Positions 1 through 12,020 of a stretch of DNA of 64,000 nucleotides are shown here, one piece after another. The stretch is from Amaranthus tricolor. Lineage: Eukaryota; Streptophyta; Magnoliopsida; Caryophyllales; Amaranthaceae. A program made the translations under genes and the position numbers. The number at the start of each line of letters is the position of its first letter. Within the stretch, counting starts at the first letter, position 1. The notes beneath the pieces are model-generated. The model was not told the origin of the DNA. It saw only the letters and a list, made by a program, of their open reading frames with translations, and did not search any database. Location: assembly GCF_026212465.1 (NCBI RefSeq), contig NC_080049.1, forward strand, positions 3,745,362 through 3,809,361. Reading direction: 5' to 3'.

Positions 1-683
1 CGTGTTAAGTTGAGCTTTTAAGGATTTTTATGAGTTTTTTTTGCCACTTTTGGGCATAAAGTAGTTCAAACTTGATTTGTTTTGCACGAAACATGGCACA
101 CAACACTATTTGGTATATATTATTGTGTTGAAGTGGTTAGAATTGAAAATTATACTGATATGCTAGAAATTACGAGTTAAGTTGCAATTTTAACGGTTTT
201 TAAGCGTTTTTGCCACTTTTGCGCATAAAGTAGCTCAAACTTGGTTTGTTTATCACGAAACATGGCACACAACACATTTGGTATATATTATTGTGTTGTA
301 GTGGTTAAAACTGAAAATCATAGTCATATGCAAGAAATTACGTGTTAAGTTGCGATTTTAAGGGTTTTTAAGCGTTTTTGCCACTTTTGCGTATAAAGAA
401 GCTCAAACTTGGTTTGTTTTTGCACGCAAATTGGCACACAATAGTATTTGGTATATATTATTGTGTTGAAGTGGTTAGAATTGAAAATCATAGTCATATG
501 CTAGAAATTACGTGTTAAGTTGAACTTTTAAGGGTTTTTATGACTTTTTTTTGCCACTTTCGGGCATAAAGTAGTTCAAAACCTTGTTTTTTTTGCACGA
601 AACATGGCACACAACACTATTTAGTATATATTATTGTGTTGAAGTGGTTAGAATTGAAAATTATAGTCATATGCTAGAAATTA
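1..683 (+). repeat. 7-monomer repeat, copy 1 (first four monomers)
   Basis: Four monomers start at 1, 173, 341 and 511. Distinctive marks are gatttttatgag in the first, gtttatcacgaaacatgg in the second, catatgcaag at the end of the second, and ctttcgggcataaag in the fourth. The same four types recur in the same order 1193 bp downstream, a shift of seven monomers. The three monomers starting at 684, 855 and 1025 complete the unit. Confidence 0.85.
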
Positions 684-1193
684 CGTGTTATGTTGCGATT
701 TTAAGGGGTTTTTAAGCGTTTTTGCCACTTTTTCCGCATAAAGTAGCTCAAACTTGGTTTGTTTTGCATCAAACTTGGCACACAACACTATTTGGTATAT
801 AGTATTGTGTTGAAATGGTTAGAATTGAAAATCATAGTCATATGCTAGAAATAACGAGTTAAGTTGCGATTTTAAGGGTTTGTAAGCGTTTTTTGCCACT
901 TTTGAACATAAAGTAGCTCAAACTTGGTTTGTTTTGCACGAAACTTGGCACGCAACACTATTTGGTATATGTTATTATGTTGAAGTGGTTAGAATTGAAA
1001 ATAATAGTCATATGCTAGAAATTACTGGTTAAGTTGCGATTTTACGTGTTTGTAAGAATTTTTTCCACTTTTGCGCCTAAAGTAGCTCAAACGTGGTTTT
1101 TTTTGCACGCAACTTGCCACACAACAGTATTTAGTATACATTATGATGTTGAAGTGGTTAGAATAGAAAATCATAGTCATATGCTAGAAATTA

Positions 1194-1879
1194 CGTGTTA
1201 AGTTGAGCTTTTAAGGATTTTTATGAGTTTTTTTTGCCACTTTTGGGCATAAAGTAGTTCAAACTTGATTTGTTTTGCACGAAACATGGCACACAACACT
1301 ATTTGGTATATATTATTGTGTTGAAGTGGTTAGAATTGAAAATTATACTGATATGCTAGAAATTACGAGTTAAGTTGCAATTTTAAACGGTTTTTAAGCG
1401 TTTTTGCCACTTTTTGCGCATAAAGTAGCTCAAACTTGGTTTGTTTATCACGAAACATGGCACACAACACATTTTGGTATATATTATTGTGTTGTAGTGG
1501 TTAAAACTGAAAATCATAGTCATATGCAAGAAATTACGTGTTAAGTTGCGATTTTAAGGGTTTTTAAGCGTTTTTTGCCACTTTTGCGTATAAAGAAGCT
1601 CAAACTTGGTTTGTTTTGCACGCAAATTGGCACACAATAGTATTTGGTATATATTATTGTGTTGAAGTGGTTAGAATTGAAAATCATAGTCATATGCTAG
1701 AAATTTACGTGTTAAGTTGAACTTTTAAGGGTTTTTATGACTTTTTTTGCCACTTTCGGGCATAAAGTAGTTCAAACCTTGTTTTTTTTGCATGAAACAT
1801 GGCACACAACACTAATTTAGTATATATTATTGTGTTGAAGTGGTTAGAATTGAAAATTATAGTCATATGCTAGAAATTA
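1194..1879 (+). repeat. 7-monomer repeat, copy 2 (four monomers)
   Basis: Monomers start at 1194, 1366, 1537 and 1708. They match those at 1, 173, 341 and 511 closely, including the aberrant tatactgatatgc near 1337. Differences are mostly single-base changes in homopolymer length, such as ttttaacgg against ttttaaacgg. The match ends at about 1880. Confidence 0.85.
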
Positions 1880-2390
1880 CGTGTTAAGTTGCAATTTTAA
1901 CGGTTTTTAAGCGTTTTTGCCACTTTTGCGCATAAAGTAGCTCAAACTTGGTTTGTTTATCACGAAACATGCCACACAACACAATTTGGTATATAATATT
2001 GTGTTGAAGTGGTTAAAATTGAAAACATAGTCATATGCTAGAAATTACGTGTTAAGTTGCGATTTTAAGGGATTTTTAAAGCGTTTTTTGCCACTTTTTC
2101 GCATAAAGTAGCTCAAACTTGGTTTGTTTTGCACCAAACTAGGCACACAAACACTTTTTAGCATATATTATTGTTTTGAAGTGGTTAGAATTGAACATCA
2201 TAGTCATATGCTAGAAATTACGAGTTAAGTTGCGATTTTAATGGTTTTTATGTGTTTTTTCCACTTTTACGCATAAATTAGCTCAAACTTGGATTTTTTT
2301 TGTACGAAACTTGGTACAGAACACTATTTGGTATATATTATTGTGTTGAAGTGGTTAGAATTGAAAATTATAGTCATATGCTAGAAATTA
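1880..2390 (+). repeat. Three diverged monomers closing the 7-monomer region
   Basis: Monomers start at 1880, 2048 and 2221. The first is again the gtttatcacgaaac type seen at 173 and 1366, so the order breaks here by recombination rather than continuing to the fifth monomer of the unit. The other two are individual variants, with ttgcaccaaactaggc in the second and ggattttttttgtacg in the third. Confidence 0.75.
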
Positions 2391-3890
2391 CGTCTTAAGT
2401 TGAGCTTTTAAGGGGTTTTTAAGCATTTTTGCCACTTTTGCGCGTTAAGTAGCCCAAATTTGGTTTGATTTGCACGAAACTTGGCACACAACACTATTTG
2501 TTATTTTCTATTGTGTTGAAGTGATTAGAATTGAAAATTGTAGTCATATGCTAGAAATTACGTTTTAAGTTACTATTTTAAGGGTTTTTAAGCGTTTTTT
2601 CCACTTTGGCGCATAAAATAGGTCAAACTTGGTTTGTTTTGCACGAAACTTGGCACACAACACTAATTGGTAAATATTATTGTGTTGAAATGGTTAGAAT
2701 TGAAAATCATAGTCATATGCTAGAAATTACGTGTTAAGTAGCGATTTTAAGGGTTTTTAAGTGTTTTTGCCACTTTTGCGCATAAAGTGGTTAGAATTTG
2801 GCACACAACACTGTTAGGTTTATAATATTGTGTTGAAGTGGTTAGAATTTAAAATCATAGTCATATGCTAGAAATTACGTGTTAAGTTGAGCATTTAATT
2901 GTTTTTTAGCGTTTTTGTCACTTTTGGGCATAAAGTTGCTCAAACTTGGTTTGTTTTACACCAAACTTGGCACACAACACTATTTGGTATATATTATTGT
3001 GTTTAAGTGGTTAGAATTGAAAATCATAGTCAAATGCTAGAAATTACGCGTTAAGTTACGATTTTAAGGGTTTTTAAACGTTTTTTCCACTTTTGCGCAT
3101 AAAGTAGCTCAAACATGGTTAGTTTTCCACCAAACTTGGCTCAAAACATTGTCTGGTATATATTATTGTGTTGAAGTCGTTAGAATTGAAAATGATAGTC
3201 ATATGCTAGAAATTACGTGTTAAGTTGAACTTTTAAGGGTTTTTAAGCGTTTTTGTCACTTTTGGGCATAAAGTTGCTCAAACTTGGTTTGTTTTGCACG
3301 AATCTTGGCCAACAACACTATTGGGTATATATTATTTTGTTGAAGTGGTTAGAATTGATAATCATAGTCATATGCAAGAAATTACGTGTTTAAGTTGAGC
3401 TGAACGGTTTTTAAGCGTTTTTGCCACTTTTGGGCATAAAGTAACTCAAACTTGGTTTGTTTTGCACCAAACTTGGAACATAACACAGTTTGGTATATAT
3501 TATTTTGTTAAAGTGGTTAGAATTTAAAATCATAGTCATATGCTAGAAATTACGTGTTAAGTTTCGATTTTAAGAGTTTTAAAGCGTTTTTTCCCCTCTT
3601 GCGCATAAAGTAGCTCAAACTTGGTTTGTTTTGCACGAAAGTTGGCATACAACACTATTTGGTATATATTATTGTGTGGAAGTTGTTAGAATTGAAACTC
3701 ATAGTCATATTCTAGAAATTACGTGTTAAGTTGCGATTTTAAGGGTTTTTAAGCGTTTTTGTCACTTTTGGGCATAAAGTTGCTCAAACTTGGTTTGTTT
3801 TGCACCAAACTTGGCACACAACACTATTTGGTATATATTATTGTGTTGAAGTGGTTAGAATTGAAAATTATAGTCATATGCTAGAAATTA
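2391..3890 (+). repeat. 9-monomer HOR, copy 1 (~1.5 kb)
   Basis: Monomers start at 2391, 2561, 2730, 2878, 3047, 3216, 3385, 3553 and 3722. I label them a to i. Marks are: a, tatttgttattttctattg; b, taagttactatttta; c, a 148-bp deleted monomer; d, gcatttaattg; e, cgcgttaagttacg; f, cttggccaac; g, gagctgaacgg; h, gtttcgatttt with cccctcttgc; i, the tcatattctag junction before it. The next a monomer starts at 3891, so the unit is 1500 bp. Confidence 0.85.
2730..2877 (+). repeat. Deleted 148-bp monomer (type c)
   Basis: The usual sequence between cataaagt and ggcacacaac, about 30 bases including agctcaaac and gttttgcac, is missing. About 10 bases reading ggttagaatt stand in its place (from 2789). 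The same word occurs in the normal monomer downstream of the ggcacac box, in aagtggttagaattg, so the replacement looks templated. The change removes the second and third dyads. Confidence 0.85.
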
Positions 3891-4232
3891 CGTGTTAAGT
3901 TGAGCTTTTAAGGGTTTTTAAGCATTTTTGCCACTTTTGCGCATAAAGTAGCTCAAACTTGGTTTGTTTTGCACGAAACTTGGCACACAACACTATTTGT
4001 TATTTTTTTATTGTGTTGAAGTGGTTAGAATTGAAAATTGTAGTCATATGCTAGAAATTACGTTTTAAGTTACTATTTTAAGGGTTTTTAAGCGTTTTTT
4101 TCCACTTTGGCGCATAAAATAGATCAAACTTGGTTTGTTTTGCACGAAAACTTGGGCACACAACACTAATTGGTAAATATTATTGTGTTGAAATGGTTAG
4201 AATTGAAAATCATAGTCATATGCTAGAAATTA

Positions 4233-4381
4233 CGTGTTAAGTAGCGATTTTAAGGGTTTTTAAGCGTTTTTGCCACTTTTGCGCATAAAGTGGTTAGAAT
4301 TTTGGCACACAACACTATTAGGTTTATAATATTGTTTTGAAGTGGTTAGAATTTAAAATCATAGTCATATGCTAGAAATTA
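4233..4381 (+). repeat. Deleted 149-bp monomer (type c), second copy
   Basis: It carries the same internal deletion and ggttagaatt filler as the monomer at 2730, with one more T before ggcacac. It sits at the same place in the 9-monomer order, so the deletion predates amplification of the HOR. Confidence 0.85.
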
Positions 4382-4550
4382 CGTGTTAAGTTGAGCTTTT
4401 AATTGTTTTTAAGCGTTTTTGTCACTTTTGGGCATAAAGTTGCTCAAACTTGGTTTGTTTTGCACCAAACTTGGCACACAACACTATTTGGTATATATTA
4501 TTGTGTTTAAGTGGTTAGAATTGAAAATCATAGTCAAATGCTAGAAATTA

Positions 4551-4720
4551 CGCGTTAAGTTACGATTTTAAGGGTTTTTAAACGTTTTTTTCCACTTTTG
4601 CGCATAAAGTAGCTCAAACTTGGTTTGTTTTGCACGAATCTTGGCTAACAACACTATTGGCTATATATTATTTTGTTGAAGTGGTTAAAATTGATAATCA
4701 TAGTCATATGCAAGAAATTA
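4551..4720 (+). repeat. Hybrid monomer e/f
   Basis: The left part is type e (cgcgttaagttacg and tttttaaacg, as at 3047 and 6566). The right part is type f (gcacgaatcttggc, aacaacactattgg and attattttgttg, as at 3216). Length stays near 170 bp, so the exchange was in register. It explains why one monomer is missing from the order at this point. Confidence 0.75.
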
Positions 4721-5905
4721 CGTGTTAAGTTGAGCTGAAGGGTTTTTAAGCATTTTTGCCACTTTTGCTCATAAAGTAGCTCAAACTTGGTTTGTTTTGC
4801 ACCAAACTTGGAACATAATACAGTTTGGTATATATTATTGTGTTGAAGTGGTTAGAATTTAAAATCATAATCATATGCTAGAAATTACGTGTTAAGTTTC
4901 GATTTTAAGGGTTTTAAAGCGTTTTTTCCCCTCTTGCGCATAAAGTAGCTCAAACTAGGTTTGTTTTGCACGAAAGTTGGCATACAACACTATTTGGTAT
5001 ATCATTATTGTGTGGAAGTTGTTAGAATTGAAACTCATAGTCATATTCTAGAAATTACGTGTTAAGTTGCGATTTTAAGGGTTCTTAAGCGTTTTTTCCA
5101 CTTTTGCGCATAAAGTAGCTCAAACTTGGTTTGTTTTGCACGAATCTTGGCACACAACACTAATGGGTTTATAATATTGTGTTGAAGTGGTTAGAATTGA
5201 AAATCATAGTCATATGCTAGAAATTACGTGTTAAGTTGAGCTTTTAAGGGTTTTTAAGCGTTTTTGTCACTTTTGGGCATAAAGTTGCTCAAACTTGGTT
5301 TGTTTTGCACGAATCTTGGCCAACAACACTATTGGGTATATATTATTTTGTTGAAGTGGTTAGAATTGATAATCATAGTCATATGCAAGAAATTACGTGT
5401 TAAGTTGAGCTGAACGGTTTTTAAGCGTTTTTGCCACTTTTGCTCATAAAGTAACTCAAACTTGGTTTGTTTTGCACTAAACTTGGGAACATAGCACAGT
5501 TTGGTATATATTATTTTGTTGAAGTGGTTAGAATTTAAAATCATAGTCATATGCTAGAAATTACGTGTTAAGTTTCGATTTTAAGAGTTTTTAAAGCGTT
5601 TTTTTCCCCTCTTGCGCATAAAGTAGCTCAAAACTTGGTTTGTTTTGCACGAAAGTTGGCACACAACACTATTTGGTATATATTATTGTGTGGAAGTTGT
5701 TAGAATTGAAACTCATAGTCATATTCTAGAAATTACGTGTTAAGTTGCGATTTTAAGGGTTTTTAAGCGTTTTTGGTCACTTTTGGGCATAAAGTTGCTC
5801 AAACTTGGTTTGTTTTGCACCAAACTTGACACACAACACTATTTGGTATATATTATTGTGTTGAAGTGGTTAGAATTGAAAATTATAGTCATATGCTAGA
5901 AATTA

Positions 5906-6766
5906 CGTGTTAAGTTGAGCTTTTAAGGGTTTTTAAGCATTTTTGCCACTTTTGCGCGTTAAGTAGCCCAAATTTGGTTTGTTTTGCACGAAACTTGGCA
6001 CACAACACTATTTGTTATTTTTTTATTGTGTTGAAGTGGTTAGAATTGAAAATTGTAGTCATATGGTAGAAATTACGTTTTAAGTTACTATTTTAAGGGT
6101 TTTTAAGCGTTTTTTCCACTTTGGCGCATAAAATAGCTCAAACTTGGTTTGTTTTGCACGAAACTTGGCACACAACACTAATTGGTAAATATTATTGTGT
6201 TGAAATGGTTAGAATTGAAAATCATTGTCATATGCTAGAAATTACGTGTTAAGTAGCGATTTTAAGGTTTTTAAGCGTTTTTTCCCACTTTTGCGCATAA
6301 AGTGGTTAGAATTTTGGCACACAACACTATTAGGTTTATAATATTGTTTTGAAGTGGTTAGAATTTAAAATCATAGTCATATGCTAGAAATTACGTGTTA
6401 AGTTGAGCTTTTAATTGTTTTTAAGCGTTTTTGTCACTTTTGGGCATAAAGTTGCTCAAACTTGGTTTGTTTTGCACCAAACTTGGCACACCACAACACT
6501 ATTTGGTATATATTATTGTGTTTAAGTGGTTAGAATTGAAAATCATAGTCAAATGCTAGAAATTACGCGTTAAGTTACGATTTTAAGGGTTTTTAAACGT
6601 TTTTTCCACTTTTGCGCATAAAGTAGCTCAAACATGGTTAGTTTTTCCACCAAACTTGGCTCAAAACATTGTTTGGTATATATTATTGTGTTGAAGTCGT
6701 TAGAATTGAAAATCATAGTTATATGCTAGAAATTACGTGTTAAGTTGCGATTTTAAGGGATTTTAA
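5906..6766 (+). repeat. 9-monomer HOR, copy 3, cut by the gap
   Basis: Monomers a, b, c, d and e start at 5906, 6076, 6245, 6394 and 6566. A sixth starting at 6736 runs into the N block. Its first bases read gttgcgattttaagggattt, which is not the f monomer expected here, so the order may already change before the gap. Confidence 0.8.
6245..6393 (+). repeat. Deleted 149-bp monomer (type c), third copy
   Basis: This is the third inherited copy of the deleted monomer. It shares the extra T with the copy at 4233, so the second and third HOR copies are closer to each other here than to the first. Confidence 0.85.
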
Positions 6767-6866
6767 NNNNNNNNNNNNNNNNNNNNNNNNNNNNNNNNNN
6801 NNNNNNNNNNNNNNNNNNNNNNNNNNNNNNNNNNNNNNNNNNNNNNNNNNNNNNNNNNNNNNNNNN
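6767..6866. other. Assembly gap, 100 N
   Basis: The run is exactly 100 N, the conventional placeholder for a gap of unknown size. The 9-monomer HOR lies to the left and the 15-monomer HOR to the right, with no overlap of repeat type. The physical distance and even the order across the gap are unproven. Confidence 0.98.
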
Positions 6867-6965
6867 CACTTTTGCGCATAAAGAGCTCAAATTTGGTTGT
6901 TTTGCACGGAAACTTGGCACACAACACTGTTTAGAATATATTATTGTGTTGAAGTGGATAGAATT
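6867..6965 (+). repeat. Partial monomer after the gap
   Basis: This is the tail of the monomer that precedes gaaaaggatattaat in every 15-monomer unit (gtgctcaaatttgg class). Here it reads aaagagctcaaatttgg and acggaaacttgg, with indels not seen in the clean copies. Confidence 0.8.
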
Positions 6966-9503
6966 GAAAAGGATATTAATATGCTAGAAATTAGTAGTTA
7001 AGCTTAGAGATTATATAAAAAAGGGTTTTTAAGAGTTTTTGCCACTTTGCGCATAAAGTAGCTCAAACTAGGTTTGTTTTGCACAAACAAGGAACACAAC
7101 TCGATTTGGTATATTTTATTGTGTTGAAGTGGTTAGAATTGAAAATCATAGTCATATGCTAGAAATTTCGTGTTAAGTTGCGATTTTAAAAGTTTTTAAG
7201 TGTTTTTGCCACTTTTGCGCATAAAGTAGCTCAAACATGGTTTGTTTTGCACGAAACTTGGCATACAACACTATTGGTTATATTTTAGAGTTGAGTGGTT
7301 AAAATTGAAAATAATAGTCATATACTACAAAATACTTCTTAAGTTGCGATTTTAAAGGTTTTTTAAGCGTTTTTGCCACTTTTGCACATAAAGTAGCTCA
7401 AAGTTGGTTTGTTTTGCACACAACTTGGACACAACACTATTTGGAATATATTATTTTGGTTAAGTGGTTAGAATTGATAATCATAGTCATATGCTAGAAA
7501 TTGCATGTTAAGTTGTGCTTTTGTGGTGTTTTCAAGCGTTTTTGCCAGTTTAGCGCATAAAGTAGCTCAAACTTGATTTGTTTTGCACGAAACTTCGCAC
7601 ACAACAATATAGGGTATATATTATTGTGTTGAAGTCGGTTAGAATTTAAAATCATTTCATACGCTAGAAATTACGTGTTAAGTTGCGATTTAAAGGGTTT
7701 TAAAGCGTTTTTGCCACTTTTGCGCATAAAGTAGCTCATATTGGTTTGTTTTGCACGCAACTTGGCAACAACACTGTTTGGGAATATATTATTGTGTTGA
7801 AGTGGTTAGAATTGAAAATCATAGTCATATGCTAGAAATCACGTGTAAAGTTGAGCTTTTAAGGGTTTTTAAGAGTTTTTTACCCACTTTTGCGCATAAA
7901 GTAGCTCAAACTAGGTTTGTTTGCACAAAAAAAGGACACAACAATATTTGGTATATTTTATTGTGTTGAAGTGGTTAGAATTGAAAATCATAGTCATATA
8001 CTAGAAATTACGTGTTAAGTTGCGATTTTAAGGGTTTTGAAGTGTTTTTGCCACTTTTGCGCATAAAGTAGCTCAAACATGGTTTGTTTTGCAAGAAACT
8101 TGGCACACAACACTATTTGGTATATTTTATTGTGTTGAAGTGTTAAATTGAAAATCATAGTCATATACTAACAAAATACGTGTTAAGTTGCGATTTTAAG
8201 GGTTTTTAAGCGTTTTTGCCACTTTTGCGCATAAAGTAGCTCAAACTAGGTTTGTTTTGCACAAAACAAGGAACACAACTCTATTTGGTATATTTTATTG
8301 TGTTGAAGTGGTTAGAATTGAAAATCATAGTTATATGCTAGAAATTACTTGTTAAGTTGCGATTTTAAAAGTTTTTAAGTGTTTTTGCCACTTTTGCGCA
8401 TAAAGTAGCTCAAACATGGTTTGTTTTGCACGATACTTGGCATACAACACTATTGGGTATATTTTAAAGTGTTGAAGTGGTTAAAATTGAAAATCATAGT
8501 CATATTACTACAAAATACGTGTGAAGTTGCGATTTAAGGTTTTTTAAGCGTTTTTTGCCACTTTTGCACATAAAGTAGCTCAAAGTTGGTTTGTTTTGCA
8601 CGCAACTTGGCACACAAACAATATTTGGTATATATTATTGTGTTTAAGTGGTTAGAATTGAAAAATCATAGTCATATGCTAGAAATTGCGTGTTAAGTTG
8701 AGCTTTTAAAGGTTTCAAGCGTTTTTGCCACTTTTGCGCATAAAGTAGCTCAAACTTGATTTGTTTTGCAAGAAACTTGGCACACAACACTATTTGGTAT
8801 ATATTATTGTGTTGAAGTGTTATAATTTAAAATCATAGTCATATGCTAGAAATTTCATGTTAACTTGTGATTTTAACGGGTTTTTTAAGCATTTTTGCCA
8901 CTTTTGCGCATAAAGTAGCTCAAACATGGTTTGTTTTGCACGAATCATGGCACACAACACTATTTGGTATATATTATTGGTTGAAGTGGTTAAAATTGAA
9001 AATCATAGTTATATACTAGAAAATACGTGTTAACGCTGCGCTTTTAAGGGTTTTTAAGCTTTTTTGCCACTTTTGCGCATAAAGTAGCTCAAAGTTGGTT
9101 TGTTTTGCATGCAACATGGCACACAACACTATTTGGTATATATTATTGTTTTGAAGTGGTTAGAATTTAAAATCATCGTCATCTGCAAGAAATTACGTTT
9201 TAAGTTGAGCTTTTAAGGGTTTTAAGCGTTTTTGCCACTTTTGCGCAAAATGTTGCTCCAAAGTTGATTGTTTTGCACGAAACTTGGACACAACACTATT
9301 TGGTATATATTATTGTGTTGAAGTGGTTATAATTGAAAATCATAGTCATATGCTAGAAATTTCATGTTAACTTGTTTATTTTAAACGGTTTTTAGCGTTT
9401 TTGCCACTTTTGCGCATAAAGTGCTCAAATTTGGTTTGTTTTGCACGAAACTTGCACACAACACTGTTTAGAATATAATTATTGTGTTGAAGTGGTTAGA
9501 ATT
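6966..9503 (+). repeat. 15-monomer HOR (2534 bp), copy 1, indel-rich
   Basis: I begin each unit at gaaaaggatattaatatgc. The marker catcgtcatctgcaag, found once per unit, lies at 9174. Monomer order is that of the clean copies downstream. This copy carries many one-base insertions and deletions, for example cttgtttattttaaacgg at about 9372 where clean copies read cttgttattttaacgg. The indels are scattered in all monomer types and are commonest near the gap, which suggests consensus errors at a contig end rather than biology. Confidence 0.8.
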
Positions 9504-12020
9504 GAAAGGATATAATATGCTAGAAATTACGTGTTAAGTTGAGCTTTTAAGGGTTTTTAAGAGTTTTTTGCCACATTTGCGCATAAAGTAGCTCAAACTA
9601 GGTTTGTTTTGCAAAAACAAGGAACACAACTTATTTGGTATATTTATTGTGTTGAAGTGGTTAGAATTGAAAATCATAGTCATATGCTAGAAATTTCGTG
9701 TTAAGTTGCGATTTTAAAAGTTTTTAAGTGTTTTCCGCACTTTTGCGCATAAAGTAGCTCAAACATGGTTTGTTTTGCACGAAACTTGGCATACAACACT
9801 ATTGGTATAATTTATAGTGTTGAAGTTAAAATTGAAAATAATAGTCAAATACTACAAATACTTCTTAAGTTGCGATTTTAAGGTTTTTTAAACATTTTGC
9901 CACTTTTGCACATAAAGTAGCTCAAAGTTGGTGTGTTTTGCACACAACTTGGCACACAACACTATTTGGAATATATTATTTTGGTTAAGTGGTTAGAATT
10001 GATAATCATAGTCATATGCTAGAAATTGCATGTTAAGTTGTGCTTTATGGGTTTTCAAGCGTTTTTGCCACTTTAGCGCATAAAGTAGCTCAAACTTGAT
10101 TTGTTTTGCACGGAACTTCGCACACAACAATATTTGGTATATATTATTGTGTTGAAGTCGGTTAGAATTTAAAATCATTTTCATACGCTAGAAATTACGT
10201 GTTAAGTTGCGATTTAAAGGGTTTTAAAGCGTTTTTGCCACTTGTGCGCATAAAGTAGCTCATATTGGTTTGTTTTGCACGAAACTTGGCACACAACACT
10301 GTTTGGAATATATTATTGTGTTGAAGTGGTTAGAATTGAAAATCATAGTCATATGCTAGAAATCACGAGTGTAAAGTTGAGCTTTTAAGGGTTTTTAGAG
10401 TTTTTTACCACTTTTGCGCATAAAGTAGCTCAAACTAGGTTTGTTTTTGCACAAAAAAAGGCACACAACATATTGGTATATTTTATTGTGTTGAAGTGGT
10501 AGAATTGAAAATCATAGTCATATGCTAGAAATTACGTGTTAAGTTGCGATTTAAGGGTTTTGAAGTGTTTTTGCCACTTTTGCGCATAAAGTAGCTCAAA
10601 CATGGTTTGTTTTGCAAGAAACTTGGCACACAACACTATTTGGTATATTTTATTGTGTGAAGTGGTTAAAATTGAAAATCATAGTCATATACTACAAAAT
10701 ACGTGTTAGGTTGCGATTTTAAGGGTTTTTAAGCGTTTTTGCACTTTTGCGCATAAAGTAGCTCAAACTACGGTTTGTTTTGCACAAAACAAGGAACACA
10801 ACTCTATTTGGTATATTTTATTGTGTTGAAGTGGTTAGAATTGAAATCATAGTTATATGCTAGAAATTACTTGTTAAGTTGCGATTTTAAAAGTTTTTAA
10901 GTGTTTTTTCCACTTTTGCGCATAAAGTAGCTCAAACATGGTTTGTTTTGCACGAACTTGGCATACAACACTATTGGGTATATTTTAAAGTGTTGAAGTG
11001 GTTAAAATTGAAAATCATAGTCATATACTATAAAATACGTGTGAAGTTGCGATTTTAAGGTTTTTTAAGCGTTTTTGCCACTTTTGCACATAAAGTAGCT
11101 CAAAGTTGGTTTGTTTTGCACGCAACTTGGCACACAACAATATTTGGTATGTATTATTGTGTTTAAGTGGTTAGAATTGAAAATCATAGCTATATGCTAG
11201 AAATTGCGTGTTAAGTTGAGCTTTTAAAGGTTTTCATGCGTTTTTGCCACTTTTGCGCATAAAGTAGCTCAAACTTGATTTGTTTTGCACGAAACTTGCA
11301 CACAACACTATTTGGTATATATTATTGTGTTGAAGTGGTATAATTTAAAATCATAGTCATATGCTAGAAATTTCATGTGAACTAGTGATTTTAACGGTTT
11401 TTTAAGCATTTTTGCCACTTTTGCGCATAAAGTAGCTCAAACATGGTTTGTTTTGCACGAAACATTGCACACAACACTATTTGGTATATATTATTGTGTT
11501 GAAGTGGTTAAAATTGAAAATCATAGTTATATACTAGAAAATACGTGTTAAGCTGCGCTTTTAAGGGTTTTTAAGCGTTTTTGCCACTTTTGCGCATAAA
11601 GTAGCTCAAGTTGGTTTGTTTTGCATGCAAACATGGCACACAACACTATTTGGTATATATTATTGTTTTGAAGTGGTTAGAATTTAAAATCATCGTCATC
11701 TGCAAGAAATTACGTTTTAAGTTGAGCTTTTAAGGGTTTTAAGCGTTTTTGCCACTTTTGCGCAAAATGTTGCTCAAAGTTGATTTGTTTTGCACGAAAC
11801 TTGGAACACAACACTATTTGGTATATATTATTGTGTTGAAGTGGTTATAATTGAAAATCATAGTCATATGCTAGAAATTTCATGTTAACTTGTTATTTTA
11901 ACGGTTTTTAAGCGTTTTTGCCACTTTTGCGCATAAAGTGCTCAAATTTGGTTTGTTTTGCACGAAAGTTGGCACACAACACTGTTTAGAATATATTATT
12001 GTGTTGAAGTGGTTAGAATT
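9504..12020 (+). repeat. 15-monomer HOR, copy 2, indel-rich
   Basis: It starts with gaaaggatataatatgc, two bases short of the standard marker. The catcgtcatctgcaag marker is at 11691. The unit is about 17 bp shorter than the clean 2534 bp through scattered single-base losses, such as aacttgcacacaac for aacttggcacacaac. Indel density falls towards the right end. Confidence 0.82.

Larger units (their letters stand above)
3891..5905 (+). repeat. 9-monomer HOR, copy 2, expanded to 12 monomers
   Basis: Starts at 3891, 4061, 4233, 4382, 4551, 4721, 4888, 5058, 5227, 5396, 5564 and 5736. The order is a, b, c, d, then an e/f hybrid, g, h, i-like, f, g, h, i. The f-g-h part is therefore repeated and one e has been joined to an f. 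This matches unequal exchange inside the 9-monomer unit. The copy is 2015 bp against 1500 bp for copy 1. Confidence 0.82.

Noticed and set aside
1..6766. CRISPR-like array of direct repeats
   Set aside because: There are no unique spacers. The whole 169-bp period is repeated, and similarity runs across every part of the unit.
6767..6866. Natural low-complexity or unsequenceable element at the N run
   Set aside because: The length is exactly 100, identical to the second gap, which marks it as an assembly placeholder.
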